A stretch of DNA of 64,000 bases from Glycomyces albidus (GTDB taxonomy: Bacteria > Actinomycetota > Actinomycetes > Mycobacteriales > Micromonosporaceae): assembly GCF_009451885.1 (NCBI RefSeq), contig NZ_WIAO01000001.1, forward strand, positions 124,001 to 188,000, given 5' to 3'. Shown here in pieces: positions 44,816-51,930 of this stretch. The stretch's first letter is position 1, and each line of letters begins with the position of its first letter. The position numbers and the translations under genes were made by a program. Below the pieces are notes generated by a model that was given only the letters and a program-made list of their open reading frames with translations, had not been told where the DNA came from and did no database searches.

Positions 44816-45808
44816 TCAGTCGTCGTGCGAGGGCTCGGTGCCGTCGTGCCCGTGCGGGGACGCCGACTCGGTCGGGTCCTCGTGTCCGGGTTCGGCAGGC
44901 GCGGTGCCGTCGGTGTCGAGGACGAAGGGCGCGGTGTGGACCTGGCCGTCGACCTGGAAGTCGAGGTAGAGCAGGTACCGGCCTTCGGTGGGCGCCGCGG
45001 TCGCGAAGATGATCGCGGGGCCTGAGGTCGTCCCGGGCTCGGGCTCGTCGCCTTCGGGGTGGACGTGCAGGTAGCCGAGGTCGCCTTCGCGGAGGGCGAC
45101 GAGGTGGCCCCAGGCGCCGAGGTACGGCTCGAGGGCGGTGACGGGCGCGCCGTCCTTGGTGACCTCGACGGTGAGTTCGGTGGTGGTGCCCGCGGCGAGG
45201 TCGCCGGTGAGGGTGACGTCGAAGCCGTCGACGCTGGCGGTCCGGGTCACCGGGTTCGTTTCGCGCGGCGTGTAGTGGCCGGCGACCTCGACGGTCTGCG
45301 AGAGCGTCACGTCGAGTTCCTCGGCGGCGTCGCCGGGGACGAAGTCGGCGAAGACGCGGTAGGTGCCCGGCTGGTCCCAGGACCAGGGCAGGGACCAGGT
45401 CTGGCCGTCGAATTCGGGGTGGACGTGGCGGAACTCGGCGCCGTCGGCGCGGACGACGATGAGGTGCAGGTCCTTCTCGTGGGACTCGGTGTACTCGGTC
45501 AGCGGCCCGCCGTCGGGGGCGGTGATGCCGAAGGCGAGCACGCCCGCTTCGCCGACGGTCTGGGGGGCGGCGACCTCGCTCATGAGGTAGCCGTCCTGCT
45601 CGATCGAGAGGCCGCGCACCGGGTCGGCCTCGTGGCCGCCGTGGTCTTCCACTTCGGTCTCCATGTCCATGTCGTGCTCGGGTTCGGCGTCCGCCAGCCG
45701 GTCTTCGACGACGCCGTCGGGGACGACGTTCGCGGCGAGCGCGAACGTGCCCCCGAACAGCGCGGCGAGTCCGAGGCCGAAGGCGCCCAGTCGGACGGGG
45801 GTTTTCAT
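44816..45808 (-). CDS. Secreted or membrane-anchored His/Met-rich protein of copper operon
   Basis: The 330-residue protein has an N-terminal membrane/signal segment (LGAFGLGLAALFGGTFALA) and then an extracytoplasmic part. Residues 40-62 are acidic with Met and His (EPEHDMDMETEVEDHGGHE), a likely copper-binding patch. Two beta-rich repeats follow, each with a His motif: FRHVHPEFDG and YLHVHPEGDEP. The C-terminus ends HEDPTESASPHGHDG. I recognise no catalytic domain. It lies between copZ and copA with a four-base overlap at the 5' side, so a periplasmic-type copper carrier or chelator is likely. Confidence 0.72.
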   Translation of the reverse strand: MKTPVRLGAFGLGLAALFGGTFALAANVVPDGVVEDRLADAEPEHDMDMETEVEDHGGHEADPVRGLSIEQDGYLMSEVAAPQTVGEAGVLAFGITAPDGGPLTEYTESHEKDLHLIVVRADGAEFRHVHPEFDGQTWSLPWSWDQPGTYRVFADFVPGDAAEELDVTLSQTVEVAGHYTPRETNPVTRTASVDGFDVTLTGDLAAGTTTELTVEVTKDGAPVTALEPYLGAWGHLVALREGDLGYLHVHPEGDEPEPGTTSGPAIIFATAAPTEGRYLLYLDFQVDGQVHTAPFVLDTDGTAPAEPGHEDPTESASPHGHDGTEPSHDD

Positions 45809-46017
45809 GAGACCCGCACCGCCTGGTAGCCGGCCTCGTCGACGGCGGCGATCACCGCGGCGTCGTCCACCGGCGCTTCGGCCGTGACGACGAGCTTCCC
45901 GGTGGCGGCGCTGACGTCGATGTGCTTGACGGGGCCGATCTTGCCGACCTCTTCGCGCACGGACATCTCGCAGTGGCCGCAGCTCATTCCGGTGACCTGG
46001 TACTCGATGACGCTCAT
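45805..46017 (-). CDS. copZ: CopZ-like copper chaperone
   Basis: The 70-residue protein is one heavy-metal-associated domain: YQVTGMSCGHCEMSVREEV with Cys13 and Cys16 as the Cu(I) ligands, followed by the beta strands VKHIDVSAATGKLVVTAEA. It hands copper to the CopA N-terminal domain. GAGAGGAAG precedes ATG 46017; an in-frame upstream ATG at 46041 lacks a site. It opens the copper operon and is preceded by CsoR-type operators. Confidence 0.88.
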   Translation of the reverse strand: MSVIEYQVTGMSCGHCEMSVREEVGKIGPVKHIDVSAATGKLVVTAEAPVDDAAVIAAVDEAGYQAVRVS

Positions 46018-46039
46018 GACGACTTCCTCTCGGTCGATC

Positions 46040-46098
46040 ATACCCCTGGAGGGTATCTCCTTGATCTGAATTTATACCCCCTAGGGGTATCGCGTCAA
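46040..46098 (-). promoter_or_regulatory. Copper-operon promoter with two CsoR-type boxes
   Basis: On the minus strand TTGACG, 16 bases, TATAAA form a strong promoter (46071-46098). The 17-base palindrome ATACCCCCTAGGGGTAT (46074-46090) fills the space between -35 and -10. A second, slightly weaker copy, ATACCCCTGGAGGGTAT (46040-46056), lies downstream, 34 bases centre to centre. Both match the CsoR consensus, which is relieved by Cu(I). Confidence 0.8.
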
Positions 46099-46136
46099 CA
46101 GATGGGTCTCACTTTTTTCTCCGACCGCCCCCTCGT

Positions 46137-46166
46137 GATTCCGCCGTGGGCGTAACCGGTGGAATC
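46137..46166. promoter_or_regulatory. Inverted repeat upstream of the XRE regulator gene
   Basis: GATTCCGCC (46137-46145) and GGTGGAATC (46158-46166) are inverted with one mismatch and a 12-base spacer, 29 bases before the XRE gene start. A TTTACC element lies eight bases before the ATG. A self-binding operator is likely for this kind of regulator. Confidence 0.4.
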
Positions 46167-46194
46167 CTCCGGTCCCGCCGGTTTACCGTGAGTC

Positions 46195-46551
46195 ATGGCT
46201 GAGACTTCCCCGAACCCGGTCGCCGCGCCGGAGAAGACCCGAACCAGCGAACCCCGGCGCCGCGAACCGCTGTGGCGCGACGTCCTCGGCGAGCAGCTCC
46301 GCTCCACCCGCCGCGAGCGCGGCGAGACCCTGAGCGAGACCGCCGACCGCGCCGGCATCTCCCCGCAGTACCTCTCCGAGATGGAACGCGGCGTCAAAGA
46401 GCCCTCGAGCGAGATGATCGCCGCCGTCGCCGGCGCCCTCGACACGACCCTCGGCGACCTGGTCCTGCAAGTCGCCGAACGCATCATCCTCGAACGCACC
46501 GAGACCCCGTCCGGTCCGGTCTGCCAGGCGGCGTACGCGCTCGCGGCCTAG
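46195..46551 (+). CDS. XRE-family regulator with SsrA-like C-terminal tail
   Basis: The 118-residue protein has a Cro/C1-type helix-turn-helix: LRSTRRERGETLSETADRA and then ISPQYLSEMERGVKEPSSE. The last helix pattern (YLSEMERGxKEPSSE) matches the ClgR/PopR group that activates clp genes. The C-terminus ends QAAYALAA, the same last five residues (YALAA) as the classic SsrA degradation tag. In Streptomyces, PopR and ClgR are ClpP substrates with C-terminal alanines. Here clpP genes lie 1-2.5 kb away on the other strand, so a regulator that is degraded by the protease it controls is plausible. Confidence 0.75.
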   Translation: MAETSPNPVAAPEKTRTSEPRRREPLWRDVLGEQLRSTRRERGETLSETADRAGISPQYLSEMERGVKEPSSEMIAAVAGALDTTLGDLVLQVAERIILERTETPSGPVCQAAYALAA

Positions 46552-46600
46552 CGCCCGTCCGAAACGATCAGGGCGGCGCCGTCGGCGCCGCCCTGTCGCC

Positions 46601-47377
46601 TCACGTCTGCCCGGCGACCTCGTACCGCAGCCAGAGCATGCCGTCGTCCTCGGCGTCCGCTGACATGAGCCGCAGGCGCACCGGGGCGTCGCCTTCGGCG
46701 AGTTCAGGGCCGTCGAACAGCGACGGCACGCCCGTGCCGCCGATCGCCGCAGGCGCCACCAGCAGCTCCACCTCGTCGACCAGGCCGGCCCGCAGCAGCG
46801 CCCCGCCGAGCCGGCCGCCGCCGGTGGCGACCACGCACGCCACGCCCAGCCGCTCCCGCATCCGCCGCAGCGCCGCGCCGAGGTCCACCCGCTCCTCCCC
46901 CGCCACCAGGTACGGGATGCCTTCGGCGCGGAGGAACGAGAGGTACGCCGCCGGCGCCGCCCGAGCGGTCAGGACCAGCAGGTCCGCACCGCCCACGCGC
47001 TTCATGGTCCAGCGCACGCGGCCGCGCCCGTCGACGACCGCGAACCAGCTCTCGTGCCCCTCGCGCCCGACCAGCTCGGGCGGCAGGTGGTCGGCGAGCA
47101 GGTCCGGCTTTGACTCGTGCCCCGGACCGAACGGCGAGGCCGCCGCGTCGGCCACGAGGCTCCCGCTGCCTTCGAGCGTCGCGTAATGCCCGTACCGGTC
47201 GCGCAGCCGCTCGGCGCGCAGCGCCTCGAGGCGCTGCGCGCTCTCGGGCAGCATCGACTGCCAGGCGTCGGCATTGGCCGGCTCGATCAGGCGCCGGTCG
47301 CCGCCGAGCGTCAGCCGCCCGTCGACCGAGGTCGTCACGGAGACCACCACGCGCGGGCGCTCGGTTTCGGAGGCCAT
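46601..47377 (-). CDS. RibD-type dihydrofolate reductase-fold reductase
   Basis: The 258-residue protein has the RibD C-terminal/DHFR-like fold: RVVVSVTTSVDGRLTLGG at the start, CVVATGGGRLGGALLRAGLVDEVELLVAPAAIGG in the second half, and a NADPH-binding loop. It lacks an N-terminal deaminase domain, so it is a stand-alone pyrimidine-deazaflavin or general reductase rather than RibD itself. The start at 47377 follows GGGAGCGG. It is convergent with the XRE gene. Confidence 0.78.
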   Translation of the reverse strand: MASETERPRVVVSVTTSVDGRLTLGGDRRLIEPANADAWQSMLPESAQRLEALRAERLRDRYGHYATLEGSGSLVADAAASPFGPGHESKPDLLADHLPPELVGREGHESWFAVVDGRGRVRWTMKRVGGADLLVLTARAAPAAYLSFLRAEGIPYLVAGEERVDLGAALRRMRERLGVACVVATGGGRLGGALLRAGLVDEVELLVAPAAIGGTGVPSLFDGPELAEGDAPVRLRLMSADAEDDGMLWLRYEVAGQT

Positions 47378-47521
47378 CGCCGCTCCCTTCGACGTCGCAC
47401 CTCCATGCATACCGCGGACCTCCGACAATCGCGTCCCGACGTTCGCGTCTCGTCGATGCGAAGCGGCGGTCCCGGGGCGCCCCGGGACCGCCGCGCTCGG
47501 TTTCCTTGTCGCGGTGTTTCC

Positions 47522-48109
47522 TTACTGCGGTTCGAGGATGTTGTCGATCAGGCCGTAGTCCCGGGCCGTCTCGGCCGTGAAGACGCGGTCGCGGTCGGTG
47601 TCGGCGCGGAGCTGCTCGGCGGACTGGCCGGTGTGGCGCGCCAGGATCTGCTCGATGCTGTCGCGGACCCGCACGACCTCGTCGGCCTGGATGATCAGGT
47701 CCGGGATCGTCCCGCGGCCCTGCGCCGCGGGCTGGTCGAGGACGATCCTGGCGTGCGGCAGGGCCGACCGCTTGCCCTCGGCGCCGGCCGCGAGCAGGAC
47801 CGCGCCGACGCCCATGGCCTGGCCGACGCAGAGCGTGGCGACGTTCGGCCTGATGTATCGCAGCGTGTCGTAGACCGCGAGCATCGCGCTCGGGTCGCCG
47901 CCCTCGCAGTTGATGTAGAAGTTGACGTCCTTGTCGGGGTTCGCCTCCTCCAGGTGCAGCAGCTGCGCCACCAGCGCGTTCGCCACTCCCGCGTCGATGG
48001 CCGTCCCCAGGTAGATGATCCGCCCGGACAGCAGGTGCGAGTACACGTCCATGACGCGCTCGCCGCGGCCCTGGTCGACGATCACGTTCGGGATCATGTA
48101 GCTGCTCAT
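47522..48109 (-). CDS. ClpP-like subunit lacking catalytic Ser and His
   Basis: The 195-residue protein keeps the ClpP fold and length: SSYMIPNVIVDQGRGERVMD, RIIYLGTAI, FYINCEGGDPSAMLAVYDT and TDRDRVFTAETARDYGLID. The nucleophile motif, normally GQAASMG, reads GQAMGVG, so Ser is Gly100. The histidine motif, normally IHQP, reads VLDQP, so His is Asp125. Asp174 is retained. It is therefore a probable non-proteolytic subunit, like ClpR of cyanobacteria. It overlaps an apparently active clpP by four bases, so a mixed ring is likely. The gene is intact and not a decayed pseudogene by frame. Confidence 0.85.
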   Translation of the reverse strand: MSSYMIPNVIVDQGRGERVMDVYSHLLSGRIIYLGTAIDAGVANALVAQLLHLEEANPDKDVNFYINCEGGDPSAMLAVYDTLRYIRPNVATLCVGQAMGVGAVLLAAGAEGKRSALPHARIVLDQPAAQGRGTIPDLIIQADEVVRVRDSIEQILARHTGQSAEQLRADTDRDRVFTAETARDYGLIDNILEPQ

Positions 48110-48735
48110 CGGGTTCCCCTCTCCGCTGCGACGCGCAGGCCGATGCCCGGGCGCTCCTTCGGTGCGATCTCGTCGAACGAGGCCACGATGCCGTCGATGA
48201 ACCCGTATTCGCGGGCCTCCTCCGCGGAGTACCAGCGGTCGCGCAGCGAGTCCTCGAAGATCCGCTCGACCGGCTGGCCCGTGTCCTCCGCGATCAGGCC
48301 GAGGACCGTGTCCCTCGTGTAGCGCAGGTCGTTGGCCTGCAACTCGATGTCGACCGCGGCCCCGCCGATGCCCGAGGACCCCTGGTGCATGAGGATCCGC
48401 GCGTGCGGCAGCGCCCGCCGCTTCCCCCTCGTCCCGGCGGAGAGCAGGAACTGCCCTGCGCTGCAGGCGATGCCGAGGGCCAGCGTCGCGACGTCGCACG
48501 GCACCAGCCGCATCGTGTCGCGGATCGCCAGCATCGCCGGGACCGAACCTCCCGGGGAGTGGATCCACAGCGAGATGTCGCCCGACGGGTCCTCGATCGC
48601 CAGCGACAGCATCTGGGTCGCCAGCAGCGTCCCGTTGTCGTCGTCGAGTACGCCGTCGAGCACGAGCACCCGCTGCTGGTACAACTCGCGCCGCACGCGT
48701 TCGGAGAACTGCTGCGGCCTCTTGTCTTCGCTCAT
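48106..48735 (-). CDS. clpP: ATP-dependent Clp protease proteolytic subunit
   Basis: The 209-residue subunit has an intact triad: Ser92 in LGIACSAGQFLLSAG, His117 in HARILMHQGSSG and Asp166 in EDSLRDRWYS. The N-terminus is short. It should form a heptameric ring stacked with the divergent partner encoded downstream and work with a ClpX or ClpC ATPase. The nucleophile motif reads ACSAGQ rather than AASMGA, a noteworthy departure, so it is not the housekeeping ClpP1 or ClpP2. It is first in the two-gene operon. Confidence 0.88.
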   Translation of the reverse strand: MSEDKRPQQFSERVRRELYQQRVLVLDGVLDDDNGTLLATQMLSLAIEDPSGDISLWIHSPGGSVPAMLAIRDTMRLVPCDVATLALGIACSAGQFLLSAGTRGKRRALPHARILMHQGSSGIGGAAVDIELQANDLRYTRDTVLGLIAEDTGQPVERIFEDSLRDRWYSAEEAREYGFIDGIVASFDEIAPKERPGIGLRVAAERGTR

Positions 48736-48813
48736 GCCGCAACCCTGCGCGACACGGCCCCTTCCCCGCCACCGAATCCGCCCTGAGCAGATCCGCTCTG
48801 AGCAGCGCGGCCG

Positions 48814-48842
48814 CCGCGGGAGTCCAGAGCGGACTCTCGCGG
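48814..48842 (-). terminator. Hairpin terminator after the 48867 gene
   Basis: A 12-bp stem with one mismatch (CCGCGGGAGTCC against GGACTCTCGCGG) and a five-base loop lies 24 bases past the stop codon of the minus-strand gene at 48867. The same GAGTCC/GGACTC arms could also act as an operator for the clpP operon, 79 bases further on. Confidence 0.5.
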
Positions 48843-48866
48843 CGCGGCGGTGCTCCTCGTGTCGGG

Positions 48867-49271
48867 TCAGGCGTTGAGGGCCTCGGTGATCTTGCGGGTC
48901 ATCTCGGCCATGACCGGGCTCGGCGCGCCCTTGTGCGCGCGGTTCGCGGCTTCGACCGCGATGGCGACCGTGGTGCGGAAGTTCTCCGCCTCGGCCTCGT
49001 CCTGCGCATTGAGCAGTGCGACCGACTCCGACAGGGCCGGAAGGACGTAGTCGGCGATCTCGGCGGCGGACTTGCCCTTGACGTTGAAGTCGTTCTTCTT
49101 GGAGGCCAGCACGTGCCCGACCTCGCCGGTGGCGGAGGCGTACGCGAGCGAGCCCTCGGTGGCGACCTTGTGGGCCGACCCGGCGATGCCCGCGAAGGAC
49201 AGGAGGGTGACGGCGCCGAAGGCGGCGGTGCGAATGGTGGACTTGTCCTGGGCGGTGAGGTTGATCGACAT
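48867..49271 (-). CDS. Conserved hypothetical protein, 134 residues
   Basis: The protein begins MSINLTAQDKSTIRTAAFGA, has one hydrophobic stretch (VTLLSFAGIAGSA), and then a mostly helical region with SATGEVGHVLASKKND and PALSESVALLNAQ. Close relatives are known only as hypothetical proteins in actinobacteria. No domain or active site is recognised. AAGGAGC precedes the ATG. The gene is alone, with a 256-base gap upstream in which I see no gene. Confidence 0.7.
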   Translation of the reverse strand: MSINLTAQDKSTIRTAAFGAVTLLSFAGIAGSAHKVATEGSLAYASATGEVGHVLASKKNDFNVKGKSAAEIADYVLPALSESVALLNAQDEAEAENFRTTVAIAVEAANRAHKGAPSPVMAEMTRKITEALNA

Positions 49272-49527
49272 CGTGTGCTCCTTGGCTTGTCATCCGGGCG
49301 TTTCCCGTTGATGAAGCAACTGTCGGCGGTCGCCCTGACGGGGCGCTGACACGCGGCTGACACCGCCGGCGTCGCGGTTCCTCGGACGGTGTCAGCACGG
49401 CACGGGATCGCTTCCGCCCCCCGGACCGGACGGTGGACGAAGGGCGGCCGGCGCCAGCCGGGGCACGCCGCACCTGCGCCGTCGAAGTCCTGGTTTCGGA
49501 GGAGGCCCGCTCCGAGGTGGTCCGAAA

Positions 49528-50787
49528 TCAGCCGCGCGGTCCTGACCTGTGCCGATTCCGCGCACGCCGAGGGAGGCGTTCGACCAGGACGATCCCCGCT
49601 GCCGAAGCGGTCATGGCCGCGAGCGCGGCGAACATCTGGGGGTAGCCGCCCGTGAAGGCGGCGAGGTGGGCACCGGCCCAAGGACTGAGGGCGATGGCGA
49701 TCGTCGCCGGGGCGGAGAGGATGCCGTGCAGGGTCCCGTAGCCGGCCGGCCCCCAGCGGTCGGTGACGGCGGTGGCGTCGAGGAGGGTGAACGCGCCGCG
49801 GGCGGCGCCGAGGACGATGACGGTGGCGAAGACCAGCGCGAAGGGCCCGGCGGTGATCGCGACGGCGAAGGTGGTCGCGGCGGCGACGGCGAGGATGGCG
49901 ACCGTGCGGACCGTGGGGCGGGTGCGATTCGCGATCGGCGCGTATGCGATGCGGCCGAGGAGTTGCCCGGCGCCGCAGATGCCCAGGGCCCACGCGGCGG
50001 TAGTGGTGTCCATGCCGCGGCCGGTCAGAAGCGGGACGAGGTAGAGGTTCGAGGCGGACATCGCGAACGCGGCCAGGGCCATCGCGGCGGCAAGGGCGAT
50101 GAACGTCGGCGACAGGACGATCTGTTTGCGGCGCAGTGCAGGCGCGTCGATCTGCCTCCTGCCGTCCGCCGGCCTCGTTCCCGGCCAGGGCGGGCTGAGG
50201 GCGATGGCGTGGAGGGGGATCGTCGACGCGGCGAGGACGGCGGCGAGGACGAGGTAGACGCCGCGCCAGTCGAGGTGGTCGGCGAGCGTGGCGGTGAGGG
50301 GCGCGTAGACGGTGCTGGCGAGTCCTCCGGCGAGGGTGACGATGGTCAGCGCCTTGACGCGGTCGCTTCCGTACCAGGCGGTGATGGCGGCGAACGCGGG
50401 TTTGTAGAGGACGCCGGCCTGGGCGGCGCCGGAGAGCATCCAGGCGGCGGTGAACCACCACAGGTCGGGTGCGACCGCGATGGCCAGCACGGCGCCGGTG
50501 GCGATCACCGACCCTGCGGTCATGACGATGCGGGGCCCGTACCGGTCGAGGAGGTGCCCGGCCCCGATGCCGGCGAGTGCGGAGACCGCGAGTCCGGTCG
50601 AGAACGCGCCCATGATCCCTGCGGTGGACCAGCCGGTGTCGGCGCGGATGTCGCCGAGGAGGACCGGGAGGGTGTAGAACAGGATGCCCCAACTCGTGAT
50701 CTGAGTGGCGCACAGGGCGATGAGGACGCGGCGCGGAACGGGTGTGCGCGGCTCGGTGGTCTCGGGGGGTGCGGTGCGGGCGGTCAT
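49528..50787 (-). CDS. MFS transporter
   Basis: The 419-residue protein has twelve hydrophobic helices. The N-terminal ITSWGILFYTLPVLLGDIRADTGWS and the loop LLDRYGPRIVMTAGS (motif A region) match MFS carriers of the YbfB/OxlT-like group. The substrate is unknown; the family often carries monocarboxylates or exports small metabolites. The promoter appears to give a leaderless mRNA, as the -10 is six bases from the ATG and no ribosome-binding site is visible. Confidence 0.82.
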   Translation of the reverse strand: MTARTAPPETTEPRTPVPRRVLIALCATQITSWGILFYTLPVLLGDIRADTGWSTAGIMGAFSTGLAVSALAGIGAGHLLDRYGPRIVMTAGSVIATGAVLAIAVAPDLWWFTAAWMLSGAAQAGVLYKPAFAAITAWYGSDRVKALTIVTLAGGLASTVYAPLTATLADHLDWRGVYLVLAAVLAASTIPLHAIALSPPWPGTRPADGRRQIDAPALRRKQIVLSPTFIALAAAMALAAFAMSASNLYLVPLLTGRGMDTTTAAWALGICGAGQLLGRIAYAPIANRTRPTVRTVAILAVAAATTFAVAITAGPFALVFATVIVLGAARGAFTLLDATAVTDRWGPAGYGTLHGILSAPATIAIALSPWAGAHLAAFTGGYPQMFAALAAMTASAAGIVLVERLPRRARNRHRSGPRG

Positions 50788-50793
50788 CGGTCA

Positions 50794-50823
50794 GGTCTAT
50801 CCGATTTGCTTGCGGGAGTTCAA
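50794..50823 (-). promoter_or_regulatory. Candidate leaderless promoter of the MFS gene
   Basis: On the minus strand TTGAAC, 18 bases, TAGACC, then six bases to the ATG. Transcription would start at or next to the start codon. The rest of the 284-base gap up to 51071 shows no gene. Confidence 0.45.
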
Positions 50824-51071
50824 CACCAATGCGATGAAGGACCCGGCGACGCGGGAGGAGGCGTCGCAGGAGACGGCGAGCCGGTCCTCGTCGCCGAACG
50901 CGGGCCGGTCGATCTTCCACCAGGGATCGACCGGCCCGCGGGGCGAAGCCGCATTCAGCACGGCTTCGCGGGGCAGGGTCCGGCGGTCGGATCGGGCCGC
51001 GACCGGCGCACGTCCTGGGGGAGCGTGCCGGCGGCCCGCCGCCGCACCCGGGCATCGGGGTCCGCTCGCGC

Positions 51072-51350
51072 TCAGGTGTTCCGGGGCTCGGCGATCAGCC
51101 GGCGGGCCTGAGCGAGGATCCACTCGCACCACTCGTCGCCCTGCCAGGCGCCGAACCACTCGGGTATCGCTTCCGGTTCGTCGGCGAACCGGCAGATCTC
51201 CCGCGCCCCGGCCCCGTCGTTGCAATCGATCCGGTACATGGGCGGGCCGAGCGGGTGACCGCCGTTCACGGGGCCGAGACGGTGGAGCGCGAACACCGCC
51301 GGGCCCCTGTGGAAGTCGCCGAGCCAGCCGTCCGAGTCCGGTTCACCCAT
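51072..51350 (-). CDS. Hypothetical protein, 92 residues
   Basis: A short protein, MGEPDSDGWLGDFHRGPAV at the start and WQGDEWCEWILAQARRLI near the end, rich in Trp and acidic residues, with two Cys. No domain is recognised. It overlaps the previous gene by eight bases and so belongs to a two-gene operon that lies back to back with the Scr1-type regulator. A role linked to that regulator is possible but not shown. Confidence 0.55.
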   Translation of the reverse strand: MGEPDSDGWLGDFHRGPAVFALHRLGPVNGGHPLGPPMYRIDCNDGAGAREICRFADEPEAIPEWFGAWQGDEWCEWILAQARRLIAEPRNT

Positions 51351-51678
51351 TACAGAACCTCACGGCGCCACCGTGGTCCGGACGGTTCGCGATGAATCTT
51401 CCCGTGTAGAAGACTTTGAAGGCGGCGTCTTCCACCCACACCTTCCAGTCGGGCGCGAAGGTGCGCCAACCCTGGCCCCAAGTCGCATGCAGACGACCGG
51501 AGTTGAGCCCTGAGACGATCAGAACGATGTCGGCCGAGTTCCGATTCGCGCTGACCTGAAACGAGTCCGGCGCGACGGCGCTCGACGCGCGAACGGTGAA
51601 GTCGGTGTGGCCGTCGCTGAAACGCCCGCGCACCAACGCATCGGGGACCTCGGGTGTGTCTTGAAGCGTGTCCATCAT
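51343..51678 (-). CDS. Hypothetical protein, 111 residues
   Basis: The protein starts MMDTLQDTPEVPDALVRG. Two hydrophobic-polar beta-like blocks follow: DFTVRASSAVAPDSFQVS and ADIVLIVSGLNSGRLHATWG. WRTFAPDWKVWVEDAAFKVF is next. I recognise no family. GGAAGG lies six bases before ATG 51678. Coupled to the 92-residue gene by an eight-base overlap. It is divergent from the Scr1-type regulator with 252 bases between, and the repeats at 51807-51879 lie in that space. Confidence 0.55.
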   Translation of the reverse strand: MMDTLQDTPEVPDALVRGRFSDGHTDFTVRASSAVAPDSFQVSANRNSADIVLIVSGLNSGRLHATWGQGWRTFAPDWKVWVEDAAFKVFYTGRFIANRPDHGGAVRFCNG

Positions 51679-51806
51679 ACTCTGCCTTCCTCTCGATCGG
51701 ATGTCCTCGGCAAGCCCAGCACAACGTAAGCCCAGGTCAACGCGCATCGCCATGACGTCTTCTCCGCGCGGCACCGTCCTGCCGACCCGGCGCGGATTCG
51801 CCGCGC

Positions 51807-51879
51807 GGAAAATCCGATCGGGAAATCCGCTCCGAACCCCAGGGGAGAATCCGCCGGGCTTTTCCAAGCGGAGAACCCG
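51807..51879. repeat. Four short direct repeats upstream of the Scr1-type gene
   Basis: GGAAAATCCG, GGGAAATCCG, GGAGAATCCG and GGAGAACCCG begin at 51807, 51820, 51844 and 51870. Spacings are 13, 24 and 26. The first is also a palindrome-like CGGA-AAA-TCCG. They lie in the divergent control region and are candidate binding sites for the encoded HTH regulator. Confidence 0.5.
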
Positions 51880-51930
51880 TGGGCGCGTTGAGGTTGACAC
51901 GTTATGAATACGCAATGCGACCATCGTTGA

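Noticed and set aside
47522-48109. Treating the second clpP as a pseudogene
   Set aside because: The frame is intact, overlaps the active gene by ATGA and keeps all structural motifs, so selection for a non-catalytic subunit is more likely than decay.
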